From NCBI RefSeq assembly GCF_014397785.1, contig NZ_VZQQ01000031.1:1-64000 (forward strand): a stretch of 64,000 nucleotides of DNA, given 5' to 3'. This DNA comes from Paraburkholderia podalyriae. Its GTDB lineage: Bacteria; Pseudomonadota; Gammaproteobacteria; Burkholderiales; Burkholderiaceae. The translations under genes were made by a program, and so were the position numbers. The notes under the pieces were generated by a model that was not told where the DNA came from, did no database searches, and was given only the letters and a program-made list of their open reading frames with translations. Below, one piece after another: positions 8,536 through 17,023 of the stretch. Position 1 is the first letter of the stretch. Every line of letters begins with the position of its first letter.

Positions 8536-9245
8536 ACGAACCGATGCTGAAAGTCTCCGGCCTCAATGCGTTCTACGGCCGCGCCCACATCCTGTTCGAC
8601 GTCGGCCTCGAAGTCGGCCGTGGTGAAGTGGTCGCGCTAATGGGCCGCAACGGCGCCGGCAAATCGACGACGATGAAAGCGGTGATGGGACTGCTGCCGC
8701 GCCGCCACGGCGAAGTGACGTTTCGCGGCCAGAACATCAGCGCGCTCGCGCCGTACCGGATCGCGCGCATGGGCGTCGGCTTCGTGCCCGAGGATCGCCG
8801 TGTGTTCGCGGACCTGACGGTGATGGAGAACCTCGACACCGGCCGCCAGCCGCCGCGCGAAGGCGCGCCGCAATGGACGCCCGACAAGCTGTTCCGCCTG
8901 TTTCCGAATCTCGGCGAAATGCCGAAGCGCCCCGGCGGCCAGATGAGCGGCGGCGAGCAGCAGATGCTGACCGTGTCGCGCACGCTGATGGGCAATCCGT
9001 ATCTGGTACTGCTCGACGAACCGTCCGAAGGCGTCGCGCCGGTGATCGTCGAGCAGATGGCGAACATGATTCTCGAACTGAAGCGCGAAGGGCTATCCAT
9101 TCTGTTATCCGAACAGAATCTGCACTTCGCCGAGCTAGTCAGCGACCGCGCGTATGTGCTCGAAAAAGGGCAGATCCGTTTCAGCGGCACGATCGGCGAA
9201 CTCGCACGGAACGAAACAGTGAGGCGCGCTTATCTGAGCGTGTGA
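8532..9245 (+). CDS. ABC transporter ATP-binding protein, LivF type
   Basis: A 237-residue second ATPase of the importer. It shows Walker A GRNGAGKST, a typical LivF segment VPEDRRVFADLTVMENL (around residue 80-96), signature MSGGEQQML and Walker B YLVLLDEPSEGVAP, with the H-loop equivalent in LLSEQNLHFA. It starts in a 4-base overlap with livG and is followed after 34 bases by the enamidase gene. The order permease-LivG-LivF inserted between pathway enzymes indicates that uptake and catabolism are transcribed as one unit. Confidence 0.9.
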   Translation: MNEPMLKVSGLNAFYGRAHILFDVGLEVGRGEVVALMGRNGAGKSTTMKAVMGLLPRRHGEVTFRGQNISALAPYRIARMGVGFVPEDRRVFADLTVMENLDTGRQPPREGAPQWTPDKLFRLFPNLGEMPKRPGGQMSGGEQQMLTVSRTLMGNPYLVLLDEPSEGVAPVIVEQMANMILELKREGLSILLSEQNLHFAELVSDRAYVLEKGQIRFSGTIGELARNETVRRAYLSV

Positions 9246-9279
9246 ATTCATCCGGTAGTCTCGGCGAAAGGAGAGGCAG

Positions 9280-10479
9280 ATGGCGGCAGAGACGTTGACA
9301 GGCTTATCGGGCAAGGTCGCGGTAACGAACATCGGGCTGCTGTTGTCGGGCGATATCGACCAGCCGATTCTCGACGCGGACACGCTGGTGATCGACGACG
9401 GCGTGATCGTCGCGCTCGGCCGCGAGAAAGACTGCGATCTCGAAGGCGCGCGCACGACGGTCGACTGTAAGGGCACGACGGTCGCGCCGGGCCTGATCGA
9501 CTCGCACGTGCATCCGGTGTTCGGTGACTGGACGCCACGCCAGAATCAGCTCGGCTGGATCGAGTCGAATCTGAACGGCGGGGTGACCACGATGATCTCG
9601 GCCGGCGAAGTGCATTTGCCTGGCCGTCCGAAAGACGTGCTCGGCGTGAAGGCGCTCGCGATCACCGCGCAGCGCTCGTTCGACGGCATGCGCGCGGCCG
9701 GCGTCGGCGGCGGCGTCAAGGTGCTGGCGGGCGCGCCGGTGATCGAGAAGGGCATGGTCGAGCAGGACTTTAAGGAGCTGTCCGAAGCCGGTGTGAAGCT
9801 GCTTGGCGAAGTCGGCCTCGGCAGCGTGAAGGGCGGCGAGGAAGCGCGCCAGATGGTCGCGTGGGCCCGCAAGTACGGCATCCAGAGCACGATTCACACG
9901 GGCGGTCCGTCGATTCCGGGCTCGGGCCTGATCGATCGCGACGTGGTGCTCGCCGCCGATGCCGACGTGATCGGCCACGTCAACGGCGGCCATACCTCGC
10001 TGTCGTATCGGCACGTGTGCGATCTGTGCGAGCAGTCGAGCCGCGCGCTCGAAATCGTCCACAACGGCAACGAGCGGATCGCGTTGCTGACCGCGCGCCA
10101 TGCGATCGAACTGAAATGCCCGCACCGGATCATTCTCGGCACCGATAGCCCGGCCGGCTCGGGCGTGCAACCGCTCGGCATTCTGCGCATGATCGCGCTG
10201 ATCTCGAGCCTCGCCGACGTCCCCGCCGAAATCGCGTTCTGCCTTGCGACCGGCAATACCGCGCGGCAGCGCAACCTGCGCCAGGGGTTGATCGAGGTGG
10301 GCCGTCCCGCCGATCTCGTGTTCATGGACCGCGCGCAGCATACGGCCGCCGACACGCTGCTCGAAAGCGTGCAGCTCGGCGATATTCCGGGTGTGGGCAT
10401 GGTGATGATCGATGGTCTGATCCGTTGCCGGCGCAGCCGCAATACGCCGCCCGCGACCGAAGTGCCGGTGGTGCTGTGA
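9280..10479 (+). CDS. Enamidase-like amidohydrolase
   Basis: A 399-residue metal-dependent amidohydrolase. It resembles the enamidase of Eubacterium barkeri, which hydrolyses 1,4,5,6-tetrahydro-6-oxonicotinate to 2-formylglutarate and ammonia. Visible landmarks in order are the metal motif DSHVHP (~residues 70-75), GGVTTMISAGEVHLPGRPKD (the PGRPKD stretch is typical of enamidase), GEVGLGSVK, HTGGPSIPGS, HVNGG, the late metal-ligand aspartate in GTDSPAGSG, and the closing SRNTPPA. The close match of several motifs, plus the neighbouring 6-hydroxynicotinate-reductase-like gene, makes this the best-supported enzymatic assignment in the locus. A GGAGAGGCAG stretch precedes the ATG. Confidence 0.82.
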   Translation: MAAETLTGLSGKVAVTNIGLLLSGDIDQPILDADTLVIDDGVIVALGREKDCDLEGARTTVDCKGTTVAPGLIDSHVHPVFGDWTPRQNQLGWIESNLNGGVTTMISAGEVHLPGRPKDVLGVKALAITAQRSFDGMRAAGVGGGVKVLAGAPVIEKGMVEQDFKELSEAGVKLLGEVGLGSVKGGEEARQMVAWARKYGIQSTIHTGGPSIPGSGLIDRDVVLAADADVIGHVNGGHTSLSYRHVCDLCEQSSRALEIVHNGNERIALLTARHAIELKCPHRIILGTDSPAGSGVQPLGILRMIALISSLADVPAEIAFCLATGNTARQRNLRQGLIEVGRPADLVFMDRAQHTAADTLLESVQLGDIPGVGMVMIDGLIRCRRSRNTPPATEVPVVL

Positions 10480-10507
10480 ACGCGCGGCACGACAGGGTGC
10501 TCGCATC

Positions 10508-11017
10508 ATGATGAACCGCGCCGCGCAGCTCGTGCTGAGAGTGAACGGCGCGACGCATGTGGTCAATGCGGTGGCGCAGACGCCGTTGCTCTATCTGCTG
10601 CGCAACGATCTCGCGCTGAACGGGCCAAAGTTCGGCTGCGGCCTCGGCGAATGCGGAGCCTGCACCGTGCTGCTCGACGGCGTGCCGACGCGCGCCTGCG
10701 TGACGACCGCCGAAGTCGCGCTGGGCCGCGAGATCACGACGCTCGAAGGGCTCGGCACGCGCACCGCGTTGCATCCGGTGCAGCAGGCGTTCATCGACGA
10801 ACAGGCCGCGCAATGCGGCTACTGCCTGAACGGCATGATCATGACCGCGAAGGCGCTGCTCGATCGCGATCCGCATCCGGCCGTCGCGACGATCCAGCGC
10901 GAGCTGTCGCGCAATCTGTGCCGCTGCGGCACCCATGTCGAGATCGTGCGCGCGGTGCAGCGCGCGGCGCAATTGCTCGCCGCGCAGACCGACGTGCAGG
11001 ACGGAGCGCGCGTATGA
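10508..11017 (+). CDS. [2Fe-2S] subunit of a molybdenum hydroxylase (NicA-like)
   Basis: A 169-residue electron-transfer subunit of the xanthine dehydrogenase family. The plant-type ferredoxin cluster is bound by C44, C49, C52 and C64 (CGLGECGAC...RAC). The second all-helical cluster domain has C103, C106, C138 and C140 (CGYC...CRC). It resembles NicA of the Pseudomonas nicotinate hydroxylase and overlaps the large subunit gene by 4 bases. It would pass electrons from the molybdenum site to the haem domains of the partner. A second ATG at 10511 is an equivalent start. Confidence 0.92.
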   Translation: MMNRAAQLVLRVNGATHVVNAVAQTPLLYLLRNDLALNGPKFGCGLGECGACTVLLDGVPTRACVTTAEVALGREITTLEGLGTRTALHPVQQAFIDEQAAQCGYCLNGMIMTAKALLDRDPHPAVATIQRELSRNLCRCGTHVEIVRAVQRAAQLLAAQTDVQDGARV

Positions 11018-14000
11018 CCGGGCCCGACTTCAGCATCGATCGTCGTGGCGCGCCGCCGTCGCGCAAGCAACTGTACGACGCGCAGAGCGTGCTGATCGTC
11101 GCGCGGCCGCCGCAGGCACCGGTCAAGGCCGCGGCTGGCCAGCCGGGTTCGCGTTCGTCGTTCGTGCCGACCGAGGCCGAGCTGTTTCTGGCCGTGCGCG
11201 ACGATGGCAGCGTGGTCGCGTTCAACGGTCACGTAGACCTTGGCACCGGCATCGGCACCGCGCTCGCGCAGATCGTCGCCGAAGAACTCGATGTGCCGCT
11301 GACGCGTGTGTCGATCGTGCTCGGCCATACCGGCGAAGCGCCGGACCAGGGCCCGACGATCGCCAGCGCGACGATCCAGATTTCAGCGGTGCCGCTGCGG
11401 CAGGCGGCGGCGCAAGCGCGTCAGTATCTGCTCGCGCAAGCGGCCGCGCGCCTCGATATTGACGCGAGCGATCTCGACGTGCAGGACGGCCGCGTGTTTG
11501 CGCGCGATGGCGACCCGGCGCAAGGCATTCACTATGGCGAGCTGATCCAGGGCCAGCGTGTCGAACTGCTGCTGTCGAACGATGCACCTCTGAAACCGCC
11601 ACACGCGTACCGCGTCGTCGGTAAAAGCGCGCCGCGTGTCGACATTCCCGCGAAGGCGACCGGTGAGCTGAGCTTCGTGCACGACGTGCGCGTGCCCGGC
11701 ATGCTGCATGGACGCGTAGTGCGGCCGCCTTATGCGGGTGTCGCGCAGGGTGAGTTCATCGGGCATAGCCTGCTGGAAGTGAACGAAGCGGCGATTCGCG
11801 ACTTGCCGGGCATCGTCAAGGTGGTCGTGATTCGCGACTTCGTCGGTATCGTCGCCGAGCGTGAGGAGATCGCGCAGCAAGCGGCTCGGCGGCTCGACGT
11901 GCGCTGGAAAACGGTCGACGGCCTGCCGGCGCTCCACACGAGCGAGCAGGTCGAAGCGGCGTTGCGCGCCAATCCGGCGACGCGGCGCGATCTGGTGCTC
12001 GACGGCGACGTGGATGCGGCGCTCGCCCAGGACCCGTCCCGCACGCTGGAACGCACCTATGTTTGGCCGTTCCAGATGCATGCGTCGATCGGCCCGTCGT
12101 GCGCGGTCGCGGACTATCGCAACAGGGACGGCGAAGGCGCGACGCTGAAAATCTGGTCCGGCACACAGAACCCGCATTCGCTGCGCGCCGATCTCGCGTT
12201 GCTGCTGGCGCTCGACGAAGCGCGCATCGACATCGTGCGAATGGATGCGGCGGGCTGCTATGGACGCAACTGCGCGGACGACGTTGCCGCCGACGCCGCG
12301 CTGCTGTCGCGCGCGGTCGGCGCGCCGGTGCGCGTGCAGCTGTCGCGCGAGGACGAACATGCGTGGGAACCGAAGGGCGCCGCGCAGTTGATGGACTTAC
12401 GCGGCGCGCTCACCGCCGAAGGTGAACTCGCCGCCTACGACTTCGCGACGCGCTATCCGTCGAACGACGCGCCCACGCTCGCGCTGCTGCTGACCGGCAC
12501 GATCCCCGCGCAGCCGCAGGTCTTCGAGATGGGCGACCGCACGGCCGTGCCGCCGTACGACTATCGCAGCATGCGCATCGTCTGCGACGACACGCCGCCG
12601 ATCGTGCGCGCCGCGTGGCTGCGCGGCGTGTCCGCGTTGCCGAACACGTTCGCACACGAGTCGTTCATCGATGAACTCGCCGAGCAGGCCGGCGTCGATC
12701 CGGTCGAATTCCGCCTCGCGCATTTGACCGACCCGCGCGCGATCGACCTCGTCAAGGCGGTCGCGGCGAAAGCCGGGTGGGAACCGCGCGAAGCCGCGTT
12801 CAAAACGCGCGGCGCAGACGACCAGGACGGCGACATCGCGCGCGGCCGGGGCATTGCGTACGCCCGCTACGTGCACAGCAAATTTCCGGGTTTCGGCGCG
12901 GCATGGTCCGCGTGGGTCGCCGATGTCGAAGTCAATCGCAACAGCGGTGAGCTCGCGGTCACTCGCGTGGTGGTCGGCCAGGACACGGGCACGGTGGTCA
13001 ATCCCGACGGCGTGCGTCATCAGATTCACGGCAACGTGATCCAGACGACGAGCCGCGCGCTGAAGGAGCAGGTCAGTTTCGGCGACAACGCGGTGACGAG
13101 CCTGGAGTGGGGCGCGTATCCGATCCTGACGTTCCGCGAAGTGCCCGTGATCGACGTCGTGATGATGCCGCGCCACGGCGAGCCGCCGATGGGCGCGGGC
13201 GAATCCGCGTCGCTGCCCGGCGCGGCCGCGATCGCCAACGCGCTGTACGATGCGACCGGCGTACGTTTCCGTCGTCCGCCCTTCACGCCGGAGAAGATTC
13301 GCGCCGCGCTCGCCGACGCGCACGCGCAAGACAAGGCGGCGGCGCGCCGCAAAAAGCGCTGGCGGCGCGGCTTGTTCGGCTTGTTGGCCGCAGGCGCGGC
13401 GGGCGCGCTCGGCTGGGTCGGCGCGCTGTCGTTCGCAGCGGTTTCCAGCGCGCCGCTGGCGCCGACCACGCCGCCACTCGCGAGCGCGTTCGCGCCGGAA
13501 CTGGTCGCGCGCGGCAAGCTGCTCGCGTCGCTCGGCAATTGCGCGGTTTGCCACACCGCCCGCAACGGCGTGCCGAACGCCGGCGGCAAGCCGCTCGCGA
13601 CACCGTTCGGCACCGTCTACAGCACCAACCTGACGCCCGACGGCCAGACCGGGATCGGCCACTGGTCGCTCGAAGCGTTCGTGCGCGCGATGCGGCACGG
13701 CATCAGCCGCGACGGTCATCGGCTGTATCCGGCGTTTCCGTACACGTCGTTCCAGAATATCTCCGACGACGATCTGCACGCGCTCTACGCGTACCTGATG
13801 TCGCAAACGCCGGTGCGCAACCGGCCGCCGGAAACGAAGCTCGCGTTTCCGTTCGGCGTTCGTCCGCTGATGGCTGCATGGAACGGCCTGTTTCTCGGCC
13901 GCACCGCGTTTGCCGCCGACCCCGCGCAAAGCGTCCAATGGAATCGCGGCGCGTATCTGGTGAATGGACTCGGCCATTGCAGCGCCTGCCACACGCCGCG

Positions 14001-14670
14001 CAACGCGTTCGGCGCCGAGAAGACCGGCGCGGCGTTCATGGGCGGCGGCAGCGCCGAGGGCTGGCAAGCGCCCGCGCTGTCGGCGTTGTCGACTGCGCCG
14101 GTGCCGTGGAGCGAGGACGAACTGTTCCGCTATCTGCGCGACGGTCACGCGCCGTTGCACGGCGTCGCGGCCGGGCCGATGGCGCCCGTGATCGGCGATC
14201 TCGCGGCGCTGCCCGACAGCGACATCCGCGCGATGGCCGTCTATCTCGCGTCGCTCAATCCGCTGGAGCCGAACGCCGATCCGGCCTCGAGCGCGCGCGA
14301 CTACGAGCAGGCCAGCACGATGACAGGCGCGCCGGTCACGGCGGGCGCGCGGCTTTTCGACGGCGCGTGCGCCGCGTGCCATCACACCGGCAGCGGGCCG
14401 CAACTGTTCGGCGCGCATCCGTCGCTGGCGCTGAATACGAACCTGCATGGCGCGACACCGGACAACCTGATTCGCGTGATTCTCGACGGCATCGGCTCGC
14501 CTGCGCGGCCCGAACTCGGTACGATGCCGGCGTACCGCGACAGTTTCAACGACGCCCAGGTCGCCGAACTCGTGTCGTATCTACGCGCGCAGTTCGCGGG
14601 CGGCAAGCCGGCATGGCAGGACGTCGCCGCGAACGTGGCCAGAATCCGCGCGGAACCGCGCGAGCAATGA
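11014..14670 (+). CDS. Molybdenum hydroxylase large subunit fused to a tri-haem cytochrome c (NicB-like)
   Basis: A 1218-residue two-part enzyme. Residues ~30-775 are a molybdopterin-cytosine-dinucleotide hydroxylase domain of the xanthine dehydrogenase family, ending with the GAGES motif that holds the catalytic glutamate. A basic patch (AARRKKRWRR) and one hydrophobic helix (~785-810) follow. Then come three cytochrome c domains with haem sites CAVCH (843-847), CSACH (989-993) and CAACH (1119-1123). This is the layout of Pseudomonas NicB, which hydroxylates nicotinate at C6 using water and sends electrons to the respiratory chain rather than NAD. The helix would place the haems outside the cytoplasmic Mo domain. 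The exact substrate is inferred from the reductase and enamidase genes. Confidence 0.88.
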   Translation: MTGPDFSIDRRGAPPSRKQLYDAQSVLIVARPPQAPVKAAAGQPGSRSSFVPTEAELFLAVRDDGSVVAFNGHVDLGTGIGTALAQIVAEELDVPLTRVSIVLGHTGEAPDQGPTIASATIQISAVPLRQAAAQARQYLLAQAAARLDIDASDLDVQDGRVFARDGDPAQGIHYGELIQGQRVELLLSNDAPLKPPHAYRVVGKSAPRVDIPAKATGELSFVHDVRVPGMLHGRVVRPPYAGVAQGEFIGHSLLEVNEAAIRDLPGIVKVVVIRDFVGIVAEREEIAQQAARRLDVRWKTVDGLPALHTSEQVEAALRANPATRRDLVLDGDVDAALAQDPSRTLERTYVWPFQMHASIGPSCAVADYRNRDGEGATLKIWSGTQNPHSLRADLALLLALDEARIDIVRMDAAGCYGRNCADDVAADAALLSRAVGAPVRVQLSREDEHAWEPKGAAQLMDLRGALTAEGELAAYDFATRYPSNDAPTLALLLTGTIPAQPQVFEMGDRTAVPPYDYRSMRIVCDDTPPIVRAAWLRGVSALPNTFAHESFIDELAEQAGVDPVEFRLAHLTDPRAIDLVKAVAAKAGWEPREAAFKTRGADDQDGDIARGRGIAYARYVHSKFPGFGAAWSAWVADVEVNRNSGELAVTRVVVGQDTGTVVNPDGVRHQIHGNVIQTTSRALKEQVSFGDNAVTSLEWGAYPILTFREVPVIDVVMMPRHGEPPMGAGESASLPGAAAIANALYDATGVRFRRPPFTPEKIRAALADAHAQDKAAARRKKRWRRGLFGLLAAGAAGALGWVGALSFAAVSSAPLAPTTPPLASAFAPELVARGKLLASLGNCAVCHTARNGVPNAGGKPLATPFGTVYSTNLTPDGQTGIGHWSLEAFVRAMRHGISRDGHRLYPAFPYTSFQNISDDDLHALYAYLMSQTPVRNRPPETKLAFPFGVRPLMAAWNGLFLGRTAFAADPAQSVQWNRGAYLVNGLGHCSACHTPRNAFGAEKTGAAFMGGGSAEGWQAPALSALSTAPVPWSEDELFRYLRDGHAPLHGVAAGPMAPVIGDLAALPDSDIRAMAVYLASLNPLEPNADPASSARDYEQASTMTGAPVTAGARLFDGACAACHHTGSGPQLFGAHPSLALNTNLHGATPDNLIRVILDGIGSPARPELGTMPAYRDSFNDAQVAELVSYLRAQFAGGKPAWQDVAANVARIRAEPREQ

Positions 14671-14772
14671 GCCGCCGGCCGTCGTCCAGAGGTGCGCATG
14701 TCGGCACGCTTGCAGGTCCGCACGTTCGCACGTCCGACCAAACCAGCAGTCCTTCTGATAACGGAGAAACGC

Positions 14773-15981
14773 ATGACCACGCGCGCAGGATGGATCTCTC
14801 GCCTCATGGTGTCGACCGTGTGCTCGTTCGCCGCACTCGGCGCGAGCGCACAGCAGACCATCAAGATCGGTGAGATCAATAGCTACAAGGCCCAGCCCGC
14901 CTTTCTCGGGCCTTACAAGCAAGGCTGGAATCTCGCGCTCGAGCAGGTGAACGCGGCGGGCGGCGTGCTCGGCAAGCAGCTCGAAGTGGTTTCGCGCGAC
15001 GACAACGGCAACCCCGGCGACGCGGTCCGCGTCGCTCAGGAACTGATCGCGCGCGAGCAGGTGCAACTGTTGTTCGGCGGCTTCCTGTCGAACACCGGTC
15101 TCGCGCTCGCCGACTTCGCGAAGCAGAAGAAGATCTTCTTCCTCGCCGCCGAACCGCTGACGGACAAGATCGTCTGGGCCGATGGCAATAAATACACGTA
15201 CCGTCTGCGTCCTTCGACCTACATGCAGGTCGCGATGCTGGTGCCCGAGGCCGCGAAGCTGAAGAAGAAGCGCTGGGCGATCGTGTATCCGAACTACGAG
15301 TACGGGCAATCGGCGGTGGCGACCTTCAAGAAGCTGCTGACGGCCGCGCAGCCGGACGTGCAGTTCGTAGTCGAACAGGCGACGCCGCTGGGCAACGTCG
15401 ACGCCGGCGCCGTAACCCAGGCAATCGCCGATGCGAAGCCCGACGCGATCTTCAACGTGCTGTTCGGCGCCGACCTCGGCAAGTTCGTGCGCGAGGGCAA
15501 TACGCGCGGGCTCTTCAAGGACCGCGCGGTGGTGTCGCTGCTGACCGGCGAGCCCGACTACCTCGATCCGCTCGGCGCCGAAGCGCCGAGCGGCTGGATC
15601 GTGACCGGCTACCCGTGGTATTCGATCGATACGGCCGCGAACAAGCAATTCGTCGACGCGTATCGGGCGAAATATCACGACTATCCGCGGCTGGGCTCGG
15701 TGGTCGGCTATTCGGCGCTGATGTCGATCGCGGACGGGATCAAGAAGGCCGGCTCGACGGACCCGGACAAGCTTGCCGCCGCGTTCAAGGGGCTCAACGT
15801 GCAGACGCCGTTCGGGCCGATCATGTACCGCGCGCAGGACAATCAGTCGACGATGGGCGCGTATGTCGGCGTGACCGGCGTGAAGGATGGCAAGGGCGTG
15901 ATGACGTCGTACCGCTATGTGGATGGCGCGAGCGTGCAGCCATCGGATGCCGAGGTGAAGAAGCTGCGGCCGGCTGATTGA
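14773..15981 (+). CDS. Periplasmic substrate-binding protein, branched-chain amino acid ABC type
   Basis: A 402-residue LivK/Peripla_BP_6 protein. A signal peptide is visible (RLMVSTVCSFAALGASA, with cleavage expected before QQTIKIGEI). The family landmarks are LALEQVNAAGGVLGKQLEV near residue 55 and DDNGNPGDAV near 78. The ATG at 14773, with GGAG 7-10 bases upstream, gives the proper signal peptide; an in-frame start at 14692 would not. It lies 102 bp after the hydroxylase and completes the importer whose membrane and ATPase genes are at 5.8-9.2 kb. It would determine the transported substrate. Confidence 0.9.
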   Translation: MTTRAGWISRLMVSTVCSFAALGASAQQTIKIGEINSYKAQPAFLGPYKQGWNLALEQVNAAGGVLGKQLEVVSRDDNGNPGDAVRVAQELIAREQVQLLFGGFLSNTGLALADFAKQKKIFFLAAEPLTDKIVWADGNKYTYRLRPSTYMQVAMLVPEAAKLKKKRWAIVYPNYEYGQSAVATFKKLLTAAQPDVQFVVEQATPLGNVDAGAVTQAIADAKPDAIFNVLFGADLGKFVREGNTRGLFKDRAVVSLLTGEPDYLDPLGAEAPSGWIVTGYPWYSIDTAANKQFVDAYRAKYHDYPRLGSVVGYSALMSIADGIKKAGSTDPDKLAAAFKGLNVQTPFGPIMYRAQDNQSTMGAYVGVTGVKDGKGVMTSYRYVDGASVQPSDAEVKKLRPAD

Positions 15982-15990
15982 GGACGGGGT

Positions 15991-16018
15991 GCGCGGCGCT
16001 GCGTCGTGACTGCCGCGC
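15991..16018. terminator. Possible hairpin between convergent genes
   Basis: GCGCGGC (15991-15997) pairs with GCCGCGC (16012-16018) around a 14-base loop, between the end of the binding-protein gene and the end of a minus-strand gene. There is no clear U-tract on either strand, so intrinsic termination is uncertain. Confidence 0.3.
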
Positions 16019-16024
16019 CGAAAA

Positions 16025-16276
16025 CTACTCTTCCGCGTCGTGCTCCGAGACGAAGCGCTTCAGATAAGCGAGCACGGCAGCTTCCATCGCGCGATGATCG
16101 GCGGTGTTTTTCGAGCCCGCGTTTTCCTCATCGCCGAATAGCGTGGACGGCGCGTTGTGCACATCCACTTCCTGCCCCTCGCGAAACAGGCGAATTTCGT
16201 GGACGTCTTCGACGTATTCGGCGATCCAGTGCACGCCCTCGATATGTGCGCCAGCGCGAACGGTAGCTGTCTTCAT
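16025..16276 (-). CDS. Conserved-looking small hypothetical protein
   Basis: An 83-residue acidic soluble protein starting MKTATVRAGAHIEGVHWIAEY. The ATG at 16274-16276 is chosen because GGGAGA sits about 6 bases upstream. An in-frame ATG at 16345 would add an unlikely leader. There is no signal peptide or membrane segment. It is rich in Glu/Asp, with a helical C-terminus (AMEAAVLAYLKRFVSEHDAEE region). I do not recognise a domain. It stands alone, converging on the ABC binding-protein gene. Confidence 0.6.
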   Translation of the reverse strand: MKTATVRAGAHIEGVHWIAEYVEDVHEIRLFREGQEVDVHNAPSTLFGDEENAGSKNTADHRAMEAAVLAYLKRFVSEHDAEE

Positions 16277-16473
16277 GGCTGTCTCCCATGCACCGCAGTC
16301 GACCCGGGGCAGCGCGTTTAGCGCCGATGCCGGGCTCATCTCCATACCATACGCCGTCCCGCGGACGCGCGCGAGTCCCGCCGCCCAACTGACGCCGAAC
16401 CGTGCGCGGATGGCGGCTCCGGCACGCTCGTTGCTGAACGATATAACGTCAGATCCACAACCGGAGATCCGTC

Positions 16474-16998
16474 ATGCCAGAGCAGAAAACCTTGAAGCGT
16501 GCCGCGGCCGATAAACGCGCCGGCAAGTCAGCGAGTACGCAAGCGGGAGAGTTCGTCAAGGAGCAGGTGGACAAGGTCCGCGCCGGCAAGCACGGCGTGC
16601 GCTCGCCGAAGCAGGCGATCGCGATCGGGCTGTCCGAGGCGCGTCGCGCGGGCGTCGACCTGAAGCCGCCGAAGAAGGGGGCGGCGAGCGAGGCGACCCG
16701 CAAGAAAGCGCAGAAGGACAGCGCGGCGGGCAAGCACGAAGGCGCCGCGAAGAAGAGCGCGAGCAAGGAGTCGAGCGCGAAGCGCGCGCGCGTGTCGGAG
16801 AGCGTGCTCAAACGCGAGAGCAAGGCCGGGGCGTCGTCGGCGGCGATGTCGAAGCAGGCGAAGTCGGCGGCGGCCAAGCGGCCTGCCGCGAGCCGCTCGG
16901 CCGCTGCCAAAAAGGCCGCGGCGACGAAGGGCGCGGCTGGACGCTCCGCTGCCGCGAAGAAGGCTGCGCATACGCGGGCGTCACGCTCGCATCACTGA
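16474..16998 (+). CDS. Lys/Ala-rich DUF6496-type protein (histone H1-like tail)
   Basis: A 174-residue strongly basic protein. The N-terminal ~70 residues (EFVKEQVDKVRAGKHGVR, SPKQAIAIGLSEARRAG) match the DUF6496 domain found in many proteobacteria. The remaining ~100 residues are low-complexity Lys/Ala/Ser repeats (AAAKKAA-type), like the tail of histone H1-like bacterial proteins, and would bind nucleic acid non-specifically. A GGAGATCCGTC ribosome site precedes the ATG. The role is probably nucleoid or stress related, but that is inference from composition. Confidence 0.75.
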   Translation: MPEQKTLKRAAADKRAGKSASTQAGEFVKEQVDKVRAGKHGVRSPKQAIAIGLSEARRAGVDLKPPKKGAASEATRKKAQKDSAAGKHEGAAKKSASKESSAKRARVSESVLKRESKAGASSAAMSKQAKSAAAKRPAASRSAAAKKAAATKGAAGRSAAAKKAAHTRASRSHH

Positions 16999-17023
16999 TG
17001 TTGCGTCGCGCGTTCGGGCCTAC

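Noticed and set aside
12397-14448. 683-codon antisense open frame across the molybdenum hydroxylase
   Set aside because: An Arg/His/Ala-rich shadow of high-GC codon usage on the opposite strand. It has no family motifs, and the sense protein is unambiguous.
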